A DNA stretch of 64,000 bases from Toxotes chatareus (taxonomy: Eukaryota; Chordata; Actinopteri; Toxotidae), in contig CM028884.1 of assembly GCA_016801885.1 (NCBI GenBank), positions 19,764,864 through 19,828,863 on the forward strand, in the 5' to 3' direction. This document shows positions 49,301-62,400 of the stretch, one piece after another; within the stretch, counting starts at the first letter, position 1, and each line of letters starts with the position of its first letter. Under the pieces are notes generated by a model. The model worked only from the letters and a program-made list of their open reading frames with translations, searched no databases and had not been told where the DNA came from. The position numbers and the translations under genes were made by a program.

Positions 49301-52300
49301 TCGTTTTAATTTCATTACCACTGTGGTGGTTATTTTTAGCTCAGAGCACTTGTGATCCTTCTGGTGCATTGTTAAGAGTTTGACAAGTCCTATTATTCAC
49401 ACAGCCGCTCATCCTCTGAGCTTGTACTTTACAAAGCAACCTTTCGTGCTATTCATCACACATATTTTATTAGCTGCATATAAAGGTAGCCAGTTGTTGT
49501 GATTTTACAAGCAAGCCCGTCTGCTGTGATTTTATGGAGGATGATCTCACCCAAAAGAAAATTAAAACAGAGGCTTCATAATTAAAATAGAAAACTGTAA
49601 ATATTCTTTTTTAAAATAACTTTGTTCCTGTACTTAATATTCCATTAATATTTATATTAATATGATTACCAAATCTATAATTGTTACTGCTAGTTATTGC
49701 ATTTAATATTGAGTACCAACAAGATTCCCCCTGTATTTCTCAACACCATGGAAGTCTTGCCAAAGCATCTCTGTGGAAATGTCTGCACAGAACTTGTGAG
49801 AATTAGAGAATTGAACATCCACACTAATGCAGAGTGCTGCGTAAACATTAAAATGTGTCCTGTGTGGTTTCAGTTGATATGGCAACATCAAGCACTAATG
49901 TAAACAAAAAAACTCAGGAGGCTTTAAAATTTATTAGGTTCCCAAGTAAACATTTAATTGACTTTTTTAGTGTATGTGTGTGTCTGTGTCTGTGTGCCTC
50001 CATGTTTGCACTTTTGTTAATTCATTTTGTCTTCGTACATGCACAGTCAAGTTCACACACAAGTGAGTCATGAGATGGCACACACATGCAAAGGGAACAC
50101 GTTAGCAGAGGAGATCAGTAGGAAGGAGGGGTGGGGGGCTGGGACAAGAGGTGACTAGGGTGTCATCGATTGCTACAGGGATGGTGAAATGTGTCCCTTG
50201 CTGTGAGGCGAGTCAAGATGAGGCAAAGCTGCGTGCCACAGGCCCTTTTTGTGCCTGATGACTCGCAGCTGATGTCTTATCTTGGCCAGTCAACACGGAG
50301 GATTGAGTGTGTGCACAGGGAAAAAAGAGAGGTGGGGAGAGGGAGGGGTGACGAAATGAAAAAAAAATGAGTTATCTGGCTTGTGATACAACAGATGCTA
50401 CAGATTTGTAGCAGAGCTTCAAGATTTTGCCTTGGTATCTCTAAACATGAAAGTTCACGTTGAGAAAGAGTGTGGCAAAAACGTGGGAGAGCACTGAAAT
50501 GCTTTTAATTTATCTGCATTTGTATATGGATCAAGTGTAAGTTGCTGACATATGTTCATCACTCCAGCTAGTCACAGCTTAGTTTGTAATTCTGTACATA
50601 TGAAAATAGATTGTCATTAATATTTTACATAGCAGCTGGAAAGTCCAATTTTCTATATTCACTTTTTCTACTCATTAGCTTCTTTGTTGCTGATTCATCA
50701 TCAACACTCATTCGCTGAATGGGTTGTTTCAAAATAAGACTTAAGTTCAAGAACTGTAGCTTTCTCAATGCACTTAGTCTACAACTACTATTTTACAAAT
50801 GGACAAATTTCAAAATACTCAGCTGCTTGAGTAATTTTACATGTTGGTGTGGCTGTCAGGACAGAAAATGTCAATTGCAGTCCAAGCATAGCTTTCCATC
50901 AAACATCTACAAGGGACTTTAACAACTCCTTATAAGTAATAGTCTTTATTGTTGTTAGGGGTTTAGTTTACTTTTCTAAACAACAGCTGAACCAATCCTA
51001 TCTAGTCTGTATTAGACCTTCACCACTGGTATGTTTCAACTCATGGCATCCACAAGTTTGTCCATGGTTTGAAAGACAGCAGATGGCCAATTTCCCCAGC
51101 AGTGCTTATAGAGAGCCTGTAATTGTTATATTCTTATATGTTTATCAAAACATATTTGCATAAAAGTGAAAACTGTTTTCAACTTCTAAAACACATATAA
51201 GAGCATGAAAAGGTACTTAATTACAGTAATTGTAATTTATTATTTTCCACCTTCGATAAAAGCAGTTAAGTGAAGTACACTCCCACACCAGACAAAAGTA
51301 GTAAGCTTCACACTTGTTAACAAGTGATGTTAAAAAAAAAAGTTCCCTCCAGAGCTCCACAATGATTGAATAGTCATTTCCATTCTGACCTTTTCCTGCT
51401 AAACTGTCATGGTGGTTATTTTCTACTGCAATGTCAGAGTAACGTTGTTGCATTATCTTTAATGTCTCTGAATTGAATGTCAAACCCTCATTCTAACAGA
51501 GCACTGACATCAGAGTGTGATTTGTCAATTTCTTCTTATTTAAATAATTTTTAATTAACCTAAAACTTGAATGAATGTGCTTTATAATAAAATTGCTAAA
51601 GACATATCTCTGGTGTAATACTAAATATATGTTAAAAAGCAAATTTATATTCATTCTAAAACAGGTTTTGGGTCAATGTGTTCTTATAGAGAGGATCATA
51701 GAATCTTGTAAATATGGTATAGTAGGCAACTGGCCATTCCTGTGATTTAAGAAGAAGCTTTTATTCCAGTAAACTGTCAACCTTTAAAATTGATGTGAGC
51801 CACTCACTATCTCCACTAACAGTGCATTCTGGTAGAGGAAGATGAAGGAGTAGGAAGCACAGCAGCCCTCTAAGTTTAAATCTTCTTGAAATAAGAACTG
51901 CTTTGTGGATGATGGATGATGACCAGCAGACCCTAACAATTTAGAAATGGTCATAGTTTCGGCACAGTCACAGTTTTATGTTTAAATAAAAGCAGATAGT
52001 TCATCTTTTCATCTTTTTGTGGAGTCGGACTTTGGGTTCAATATTCGTTGGATTATGTGTCCTTTTAAATAAGCAAAGAAACTAAGTATGCATACCGACA
52101 CGCTAATTAGAAAACATTCACATTACAAAACAGCGTGACGTAGCGCTTCTTCCACTAAGGGAGACAGAATGACCCACATGAGGGCCGGGGACCTGCGGAG
52201 GTGTTTTGGCTCACATTATCATCAGATCTCAGCCAGGTGGAAATGCAATCTGCACCATGTGTTTGCATTAGTGAGACAGTATCCACTGACAGGACAGAAA

Positions 52301-52868
52301 CATTATTACCAGGTCTCTTACTGAAGTGTGTCAGAGGACTCCAGCAACAAAAAAAAGAAACAAAAAAGAAAAAGAAAAAAAGTCTTGGCTCTGCAGCAAT
52401 AACAGCTTTTGTGACTCTACACCTGCTTGTGTATTTGACAGTACACAGACTTGGCACCTCTTCACCTTCCCTGCACTGTCCTTATTTTGCAAAGCGCTCA
52501 TAAAATACAAGATCCAATTACTAAGCCAACAGATGCAGACATCAAGTACTACATGTAAATGCAAGGGCATGATCAGATTGTTCATTGTCCGTATAGCATA
52601 TCCAGATGCACATTACACTTTTATCGCAGGTGTAAATAAAGTCGTAGTCCATTCAGCCCCTCAGTCAGCTTTTTAGTCATTCAGTGGTAGTACGTGGTGT
52701 GTGTAAGCATGAGCACTGGAGCATACAACCTGCCAGAGACACATGGATAATTTTTGTTTTGTCATCATGTAATGGTAGATTGACCAACAAGCAAAACTTG
52801 GTGTAGTCCATTAGGTAAAGTATTTTATCCATGACTTGCAAGGCTCACCAAACAAGAGTACTGATAAA

Positions 52869-52870
<2 letters not shown>
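46327..52870. other. Intron spacer, possible regulatory islands
   Basis: No gene recognised; all frames are under 110 codons. Three complex, less AT-rich stretches might be conserved non-coding elements: 47,490-47,680 (CTTAATTCATAATTAATGCG), 49,300-49,600 and 50,150-50,330 (TCATCGATTGCTAC, ATGACTCGCAGCTG). Short (AG)n run at 48,048-48,063 and A-run at 48,750-48,766. A purine-rich stretch is at 52,349-52,380. Confidence 0.35.

Positions 52871-52904
<34 letters not shown>
52871..52904. repeat. (TAA)n microsatellite
   Basis: About 11 uninterrupted TAA triplets. Confidence 0.95.
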
Positions 52905-52905
<1 letters not shown>

Positions 52906-54414
52906 TACTAAAAAATTATTTTTATTTGACTGTTTTTTGTTGAGCTGTTTACATGTATTCAATTAAGTAAAAGAAGCAGGAAAAAAAATTATTACAATGA
53001 TCATGATTGCTTTCATCTGACTCCATATTCAGATAAATGTGTCCTGTCTCTTATCCCTTTCCCAGCTGTCCTTTCTTCCCTTCTTTTGTAACGTATATGG
53101 TTAATACAAAACAAATAGTTTGAAATCAAACAAATGTTGTATTTTGGGGATTGGATGTCCATGGATTTAAGATATCCCTAGTTTTATATTCAAACAGTTC
53201 AACAAAAGGTCATAAGGAATGTATGCACAAATGAATACGGCATACCATGCTTGCTTCACTGAGTTTTACACATTTTCTACTTGTACATGCATTTCCTCTG
53301 TTTTTCTTTTGGCATCATTTGCATGTGTTATTGACAGTTCTAAAAAAAAGTTGACTATAGAATGAAGACAACCACTGATCTAATTTAAGGACTTGAGGTA
53401 GTTTCCATCTCATTGCTACATCTTTTTTTTCCAACTGCAGCACCAGAAAAAAAAGCCTTTGATAGCTTGACAGTGTTAAAGAAAAGGAATCGTTCAGTTG
53501 TATAATATAATAATATGTTTTGATCACATCTGTTATGGTCGACATTGTCTGTACTGTCAATGATCACACTATATACAAAACCTACATCCCGACTAGTACT
53601 TGGCATTTCTGCCACCAGATACCTTTGAACGGGCTGACTTCAGGACCCTATGGGCCCGTACAGAGCAGAATGTAAAAAAAAACATAACCAAAAAAATTAT
53701 TGTTAACATCTTAATGAGACTTTGTCGTTTATATCCAAAAGGTATTGCTGCAAAAGGAAGTTGATTGGTGAAATAGATTTTTCCACAAAAATTAAGGAGA
53801 TTATTTTAAGCAAAAAAGCATCTAAATTCCAGTCCATTTCCCTTCTGAACACAGTATGTCATCTACATGCTTGCAGATATATTGTATAGAAATATATAGA
53901 AAGAGCAATAATAAACCAAAATGTTCAAAACAGTGATGAGTTCACAAACCAGAAAATGTGTATGTGGAAAAGGGTGAAGCAGTTTGCTTTTCAACCTCCA
54001 CATTTGGGTTTTCAGTGTAGCAGCTTCTTAAAGGGTGGAGCATGAAGGCATTATAATGGTTTCCAAAACGATGGTAAAATAAATGAGATTAAGCAACTGG
54101 AAACAGTGTTGTGCATGAGTGAGTGTGTATGGAGGCAGAATTTTCACAGTCACACAGACAGTTTTTTGACTGCAGTAAGTCTGACAAAAAACAACCACAG
54201 ATTCTAAATTTTCTTTCTTCAAAAGACCAGTCCTAAACTGATTAGCTTTAATTTCCCTGCCTTTACCCTTTCTTGTATTTGCTCCTTGTGCATGTGAGTG
54301 ACTTTGACATAAATCATGAAGAAGTCATTTAATAAATAATGCATAAAAAGACCAGACATAGAACAAGAAAATAAAGAGAAAAAAAATTCAAATAAGTGCA
54401 ACTAGAATCAATGT
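52905..54414. other. Intron spacer
   Basis: AT-rich, with short frames only. No repeat family or exon recognised. Confidence 0.5.
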
Positions 54415-54972
54415 CTAAAATGTAACAATGATTCCTGGGGATCTACAGTGCATGGAAAATATTGGAACCTGGAGAATGTAACAGTTGGCCTGTTTAAAAA
54501 CAGCTATTCCAGTGAATAATAATAAAATGTCAGAATATACTAGAAAGTAGAAACTGGTAGTATCAGTAATTTGGAATGTAGGTAGCAATGCTGACAAAGA
54601 AATTACATCTGTGGCTCCTTTTGGCAGGAGCACCAGCACAACAGCTCTCTGGCTTGCATACTGTGGTATTTCCATTTGATTGACAGGTGTGTCATAGCCA
54701 GAGACGCACTGGGCAGACCCCCAACTGCCATTGCCGTTCCTGTCAGTGTAGCTGGTTTGAAGCTGTCTACATGGATTGTCTGGCCAACATGGGGAACATG
54801 GTGAATTAGAGAAGTTGACATGGTAAATCAGTGGAGTTGGCTGTGCAGTGCACTGCTGCGAGCCATGCTTTGTATCACCACTAAGGCTGGGTTTCAGGCT
54901 ATGAGTCATGCTTATCAACCAGCAGATGCCAGTGTAGGTATTTGCATGTGTACATATTTGTGTTTTTAGCAT
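54415..54972 (-). other. Unexplained 185-codon ATG open frame, minus strand
   Basis: The longest open frame in the window after pcdh9: 199 codons from a TTG, or 185 from the first ATG (MLKTQICTH). The centre (54,600-54,910) is richer in GC than its surroundings, which partly explains the lack of stops. The predicted protein has Cys- and Asn-rich sequence (NFSNSPCSPCWPDNPC) and a hydrophobic stretch near the end (SFYFLVYSDILLLFTGIAVF). I recognise no family and see no clear promoter or splice context. It could be a gene remnant, an old insertion or chance. Confidence 0.2.
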
Positions 54973-55091
54973 TTTAAGTGTTTCCCGTTCAGTGTTCTCA
55001 AAGATCAAAAGCAAGTATTGGGCAAATGATCACAAATCAACAGCCAAAACAAAGCAAGGTTCAATTGCCAGAAATGCAGAATTATGAGCAG

Positions 55092-55235
55092 CAAAATGTA
55101 AAGCATCAAAAGTAAAAATACTCATTAGTCAGTAGAATGACCCCTGTTAGTGTGATATTATATCACTAATTATTAAATTGTAATTAAACACAATACTTGA
55201 GTAAATATACTTTACTATATAAGTTACATTTAAAC
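55092..55235 (+). repeat. Dispersed fish repeat (GAAGTATTCAGATC type), partial copy 2
   Basis: AAGCATCAAAAGTAAAAATA followed by CTCATTAGTCAGTAGAATGA, CCCCTGTTAGTGTGATATTA, and then AATACTTGAGTAAATATACT matches the middle and end of the family at 34,647-35,073. The left part is missing. Confidence 0.6.
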
Positions 55236-56613
55236 ACCTGCCTTCTTGGCTGTGAAAGGGTTGTGGCTAAAATTGAGGTCTCATTTAGCTGTTATACTGT
55301 AGATCTGTTTTCCTGAGGCAATAACTGAAATAGACCAATTATAATCCGTACATCATGATTACAGGGAATTGGTCAAAATTACACCTCAGTAAAATTTGCC
55401 AGAACTATTGAATTTGCAAAAGATGTTGTTACTGCAAAAGAACAATTTTTTTTTTTTTTTTTTTTTTTGACACTCCCATCAACTGTTGCAGAGGATAAAG
55501 TGTAAAAGAAGACAGGCATGAGTGAGCCTAATTTTAAATTGCTTCAGTCACCTGTAGTTCAGTCCCCTCGAGATACTTTATGGGTACCATGGATTCTGTG
55601 TGTAGAGACTAATAGCATTATGGCATCAAAGAAATAGATATTTAATGTAGGGTGTGGTGTGTGTGTGTGTGTGTTTGTGTGCATGAACAGAGAAAGTGAA
55701 AGATAGAAACGCACATTCTTAGAAAGAGATAGCGAGGTGCAGTGACAGAGCAGACAAAGAGTTATCAAGGGAGAGAGAAAAACTGCAGCATTTTGATTAA
55801 GCCCATCACACCGTGCTCACACCAAGCAGACTATAGACATCCATGCTTGGCCGTCTCTCAGTGGTCAGAGTCTCTCACTGCCTCCCTGACCTCCCTATAG
55901 CCAGGAGCTCTAATCACTGTAAAACCGATTCATTAAAATCTGCTGTTAGTGAGAGGACACACACGCGGGTGAGCAAATGGACCACAGCCAATTATGTGAT
56001 TCCCTGCCAGTTAGAAAGAGATTTAGGTATTAAGTATCTCTGAGGAAGAAGACAGTGATCACTACAGCAAATCTGCACATTATTATAGAGTTTGAAAGTA
56101 TGTGTATGAGTGTGTGTGGCCTCTGCACAAGTATGGGCAATATGTAGAACATGATGAAAGTCGACTGTCTATGGCTTGCACACACTCAGGTGAAGTGATA
56201 AAACCTGAAAACAAAAACTGTCTGTGAAATCGCTGGAATGCATGCCAGGAAAAAAAAAAGTAAGTATAACGAATCAAATTTACAACAGCATAAAAGACTC
56301 CATGCTTGCAGCAAATGTGAACACAAAGTTCACAGAGAGCTAATACAGAAGTGTAGATATTTTTAAATGGTAAGCACGAAAGATACAGTTGAAATACAAA
56401 GCGATCACACCTGACAGGTTATCTTAAAATTTTAAATGTGCTTTTAGGCTGCAAGTGGTTTCTTTTTGTATTGCTGCGCAAGTTATATCTCAGTGGAAAA
56501 AGCTTTCTATTTGCTGCGTTTGATTCTTTAAGATGATACGGCAACCAAAGGACTAAATTAGAGGCCCTGACTTCTAGGTTGGGTCTGGCTGAAACTGTTG
56601 GAGGTTTCAGGTC
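55236..56613. other. Intron spacer
   Basis: No gene recognised. (TG)n run at 55,654-55,680 and the T-run at 55,446 are simple repeats. Confidence 0.5.
55446..55468. repeat. T homopolymer (23 bases)
   Basis: An uninterrupted run of 23 T. It could be the poly(A) tail of a minus-strand retroposed copy, but no recognisable body lies next to it. Confidence 0.95.
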
Positions 56614-56916
56614 TTAAAGGTGCTATATGTAAGTTTTATCTCTTGGTACGTAGCCAAAGTGAGCATTAACAGCTGTTCACTCACGAATTTAGTAAACAAG
56701 TTGCGAGCTCTGCATCAGACTTCATTTGTTTAAGCTCTGCTTCTTCATCTTCTCATGTTGGACTAAGGGCAGACTGGACTCACTGTCGCAATGTGGTATT
56801 ATGAGAATGAAGTTTGATTCTGACCTCGCAAAGCTTCCTCTAGATGGGTAAGTAAAGCTTTCAGTGCTAACTTTGGCTATGTAGTGATAGCAAAAGCTTA
56901 CATATAACACCTTTAA
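56614..56916. mobile_element. MITE-like element with TTAA at both ends
   Basis: TTAA at 56,614-56,617 is followed by AGGTGCTATATGTAAG. At the right, CTTACATATAACACCT precedes TTAA at 56,913-56,916. The inverted ends match at 15 of 16 positions. The unit is 303 bases with no coding capacity. Duplicated TTAA is the signature of piggyBac-type insertion, although a TA or TTA target with a slightly longer terminus would look the same. Confidence 0.75.
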
Positions 56917-59221
56917 GGAGAACCTAAGAACAGAACAGATCATGAGAGACACATGCTATATGTGTATGATGCACCCCACTGATTTTACAGGTAACGATGA
57001 CTTCACTTGTCAAGAGAAATACTATTCGGTCGGTGAAAATAAGTGTACAATGTCTTCTGTGGTTCTGAAGCAAACTGAAGTCTGACAAAATAACCCTGAT
57101 GATCTCATGACGATGTTCTCAGGGCTACTGTCGACAGGGCTTGAGAAATCTTAATAGAATACCTGTGTTACAAATTTATTGAGTTTGGAGGCAATGCCCA
57201 ATTGCATTACTGGTACTGTAGTATCCTGTGTTTTTGAGGAATTAGCCTTACCAGGGGCATAAAGTCAGGATATCTTGGCCTGATTCTTTTAAATATGTCT
57301 CATGCATCCCCCAAACTAATTTAGGTGCAGTCCTTAATTGTTAGATTATTTTCCTTTTAAAATGCAATGACTTCAATATTTTGACCAAGAGGCTGACATG
57401 CCCTGAATTGGCCAGCTCCAGTGAATTTCTCTATAGGGTCCTTGGTGAAACTTTGGGCTCTCTTTGTGCATACTGCTGCCTTGCACAATAACAAACTGCT
57501 ACAAGAGATGAACTTTTTTTCTGTCTTAGGGTGAAAGTCACAGTGGATGCTTTAAATGTAATTTTATTATTATCATTATTTTGATGGGTGGTTATATCTC
57601 AGGTTAGGGCAAGTCAAGTCATTTTTAGGTTGGGTACAAATTTTAAGACTTTATGAGTCCTAATAAATGCCATGTCTTGTCTCTGTACTGTATCAGTCCT
57701 TTTCCTCTGCAATATTACGTAAAAAAAAAAAAAAAAATTGAATCTGCTGATCCATGTGGCACTTCACATTACTTACATGTCACAAAAAATGATGAGATAG
57801 TAGTACAATTAGCATCTTTCTCTGCTGCATTTCACATCTGTGTGCCAGGGTTGAATTTCAAGGATAATATGTAGAATGCCCCAAACAAAACTACTTTATG
57901 GCACAGAACAGAAGAGGAGCCTGAGACCCACAGCTTTTAGAATTTATTGTAATAGCAGATGGTGAAACAAGTGAAAGGTTGATGGCAAAATCACATCCAA
58001 TATTCCATCTAACAGCCCCTTTAAAGTCCAACTGAACTTAATTTCTTCCCAAAGGCCTCGAAAACTTGGATCTGAGATTTCTTTCACTTTTATATTCTCT
58101 TGTTACCTTTAGGGCATAAGAAATTTGTCTAAAGTGTGAAGCAGAATCAATACTGCAATATCAAGTGAACCTCTGTTAAACATCCAACTGTATTTTCCCT
58201 GACCAGCAATTCTGGGTGTTCACTGTGAGCTTTTGAAAGATGTTGTGGATACCATTTAATTTTGTTGTGCTGTCCAAAATTATTAGTACGTAAGAAAATC
58301 ATAATGCTCAATGTATGTTTCTTAAGTTTTACCACTGAACCCACCTCCCAAAACCTGCTTCAGAAATATCAAATAGGTTTTGCAATTCTAACTTAAGCAG
58401 AGCATATTTACATCCTTCTTGACACTGAAAATTGAACCTGTTCCCCAAACAGTGATAATGCTGTGCTCAGCGCAGTCATCTTACAGCACTGCTGTCCTAC
58501 TAAATCTTTTGTCTCACTTCCATTTCTCCCTGTATCACCCTAGATCCTCAAAATCCAGCAGGTTTACACTGGCTGTAAAGCTCAGTGACACTGAGAGGAA
58601 CCACTGAGTTAGATGACTTTAGTTTGTCTCAAGCTGCATCAGCCTGGAGATAATCTTTCTGGACCATTAGCTTTGCTGACACACTTGACTTCATCTAATT
58701 CCCTGACATTAGAGATTGACCAGACCAGATAACATCTGATGTCTTTGTGTTATTAATTGTGGATTACCTTATGTAGCCCTACTGTTGACTCATTTAAATC
58801 CACTCTAATGTTATGTCTTATCGCCTTGTGATTTATCACTGGCTGGTTTTGGCCCTTGGCTTTAGGTTGATTCTTTCAGGCTCATTGTTGATTTACATAT
58901 TCATGAGGAGAAGGTTCACTGCAACCCACAGATGAAGCTGGCAGATGCTCCTTTGATACAAGAAAGTGTTTTAATTACAGTAAATTAGGTATTTTTGACA
59001 TTCAAACCTTGGAGGATAGTTAACAAGATACTCATCTGTGATATATAAAAATTACATGCATTTAATTTCAACCTTCAGTATCGTTGAGTCGCTTCAAAGG
59101 CTGGAAAATTACTTCGCATCATATGTTAGTGGTGACAGAATTAAGTACATATATATATATATATAGGACTGTCATGGCATTGTGCCGTAGGATCGTATAT
59201 GTGCAAAAATATGATTGAAAA
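56917..59221. other. Intron spacer
   Basis: No gene recognised. An A-run lies at 57,721-57,737. The stretch 58,700-58,930 is complex and has homeodomain-type cores (GTTATTAATTGTGG, GTGATTTATCACTG, TACATATTCATGAGG); it might be regulatory. A short (TA)n run is at 59,150-59,164. Confidence 0.4.
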
Positions 59222-59463
59222 TCCATCCATTCATTTGCTATACCGCTTATCCTTGAGGGTTGTGTGGACAGGGAGGGTTGGGGAAATGGAGTCAATCCCA
59301 GATGACACTGGGCAATTTAGAGTTGCTGATTAACCTAACCTGCATGTCTTTTGACTGGGGGCGGAAACGGCATACAAGGAGGAAATCCACACAGACATGA
59401 AGAGAACATGCAAACTCCATACAGAAAGACCCCAGCTGGCTGACAGGCAGGTTCGAACCTGCC
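59222..59463 (-). mobile_element. 5'-truncated tRNA-derived SINE, minus strand
   Basis: Read on the minus strand it starts with the B box GGTTCGAACC (59,450-59,460), goes through the body (GAGTTTGCATGTTCTCTTCA and AGACATGCAGGTTAGGTTAA in the reverse direction) and ends GGATAAGCGGTATAGC with an ATGG tail. From memory this is one of the most frequent fish repeats. The A-box half of the tRNA head is missing. Its tail shares ATAAGCGG with the SINE at 4,635, which suggests the same LINE partner type. Confidence 0.75.
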
Positions 59464-62400
59464 TGATATTAAAATGATGTAGGTTGAATTTAATTGAATC
59501 TCAGCTCTCTAAATAAAGTGATGTGGCTATGAAAGAATGCCTGGGCAGCTGGGTGAAATCAAGTCACTTCAGTGTGACTAACAGGTAGTGTTTCCATGTG
59601 TCCACTGTCTAGCTGGCTGTTACCTGTTTCCCACAAAATATGTTATTACTGCACAAAAAAAAACAAAAAAAAACAACTTACATCACATTCAGAGACAAAA
59701 CATTTTAAAACACAGCACAAATCAAATGTGAGGTCTAATTTAGCCACAGAGATAGAAAAGAGTATCAGCTGTGTTTTTGTAAAAATCAAACAACAACCAT
59801 CAGCTACAGTTTGTATTCTGAGACTTGTCCGTGACATTCGTTGCCCAGTGTATCTGCACACATCCATCCTTAAAACTGATTGTGAGGTTCTTTCACAATG
59901 TGCATTCTCAATCAAAGGTGCACTACAGATTAAAGACACATAATATTCATAGAATTTTACCTACCAAGTTTAGATGCAGTGGGTGGAGCTAAAGAAAAGA
60001 AAAGGGATTGTTTTCTTCTCAAATGATTAACTGGAACTACAATACCTTATGTTCAGATACAGGTGCAGCCTTTAGAGAGACAGTTACATCAGCAACGATA
60101 ATGAACCCCTGACTGTCTCATTTGAATGCACAACAGCAAGCACACAGGCCATCCCAAACTATAAAAATGTTTTGTTGTTCTCTGTTTGTTAAAAAAAAAA
60201 AATCTGTTTCCAAAACAGAATGGGAAGACCAGTGACAGAAAAGTAAATCAGATCAGTCTGCAATTCAAAATTGCAGCTTAGAAAAATGATACATCACCTC
60301 CATCTTCCTTTAACTTTACCTTGACACAGAACAACACAGAAAATATATTACATTTATCAACCCAAAATGACAGAAATGTTCTCAGTCTGGCTTACTTTTG
60401 CTAAACTTTCTTGTGGCATCCAATCTCACTTCTCTCCAGTCAACGTAAAATAATAAGACAGTTGGCTTACTAGTAGATTAGGAGAAAAATACAGACAATA
60501 TGTTTTTTAAAAACCAACAACTATACAAATAAAGCTGTAAACTACCCATTAATTTTACCAAAGCGCTGAGGACAGAGTGAGAGGTTTAACCCACATGAAT
60601 GGGGAGCAGGGTGAGGAAAGCTCTGTTTCATTCCAAGGTATTAAGAGAGAATAAATACAATCCTCTTCACAGATGAACATTATCTTTATATGACCCAAGA
60701 CAAGAAAAAGAAATGCATGGATGGGATTTTTTGTTGACACTGGTGAACTGATTGAAAAGGGTTTTGACAGCTTGATGACAGACATTATATTCAGTGTGAA
60801 ACATTTCTTGTCCTACATTATAACTGTGAGCTTTCTGAGGCCACTGGCAACCTTTGACAACTCCTGTTCCTTGAGGATGCTTAATTTATTCATTTAAGCT
60901 TGTGTGCTCTTGTACAAATGAAGAAAATATTTATTTTATTTGTATAAAACAAATAGTGAGATCCGTGAGTATGAACTGAATCAACTTCACTCTGTTCCCC
61001 ATCATGGCCACTCCGACTTGAGCGAAAGAGTAACCTCATATATGATCATCATGACTTCTAGGTTGCTCTGCTGTTACATCCTCTGAAAAACTGGCTACAC
61101 CAAAAAAACAAAAAACAAAAAACAAAGCCCGTGTCTCCTACACCCAAAGTACCACAATTCTTAAAAAGTGCTGACAAATATGGGTATTTTCTCACACTGT
61201 CAGCTGTAAATCTCTCAAACAGTTAAACATAAACATTCTCAAACAGCATTCAACATGCTGACAGACATACTTCTACAAATCTCTTCAACAAATTGATAAA
61301 ATTTTAATTGACACTCAGTGTCTGATTGTTGGGCTTTTCATGTCATGTGGGCGCCCGCCTTACATTTGGCACCCAACTGTGACTACTAGTGTCTGATAAG
61401 AAAAACCACAGAACAAAACAACTGCTTCCAGTAGCAAATTTCACAGTGATACTATTACCATTTCACGATCTGATTCACTTGTCTTTTTGAGATGGAGACA
61501 GAGAAGAACATTAACATAAGCTACAGGTTTTGGCAGAAAGTCAAGTGCAAGTACTCATGACTTAGAGGTCTGATTTCACTTTTTTTTGAATATGTAAGTG
61601 AATTTTAAAAAAAATCTCAGGGCATTCACCAAAAGAGATTTTCACTTTGAGCTGTTTAAAATACCTGTGTATGCACCATTTTTACAGCATACCATATAGA
61701 AAACAGGTCACAACAATGGAGTTCAGGGACCACAATATTGGCCATCTCTGTTTACTAAAGCTGGAGAACTGTAAAGGACATATGGAACATTTTACACATC
61801 CAGTACTACACATATTACAGTATATTACAGGGGCAATCCCAAGCACAGCTGGTTACTGATAAGTACACAGACCTCTGCTGCTTTTTTCAGGCTTCAGCTG
61901 CTAACTCGACAGAACAACCTGCAAAATATTGTGGGACTTTTTGGCTTCTTGGTCGACTACAGCCCATGGTTCCATGATTGCTCTTATAATGTTCTCTTTA
62001 GCCAGTCATTAGAAAATGGGTAATGGGTGAGTAGAACAGGCCACATTATGTACATTACATTTTCAAGAAGAGGCATGCAATTAACAATGCCTTCTTTTTA
62101 TGTTTTATCGGTTTTGTTTAGCACAAAGTTAAGGGTTTAAAAGCCCGTTAGCTGCCCATAAAGGTGCTCTTTACTTCCAACTGAATTAAAGTGGTTTAAA
62201 CAGTGCCATCCTTGGAGCCCTGCACTCTTGCTAGTATTGCTAAAAATGTCCAAAAGTTGGCACATTCAGTTTACATGTACACTGCGTCTTACCTGAAGGC
62301 TGTACAGGATTCAATCTTGTGAGTCTTCATTTTTCAAGAATGTAAGAATCCCCATCAGGAAAGAAGTAACGTAATGCACTCAGTGCAGAAGGTTAGAGAA

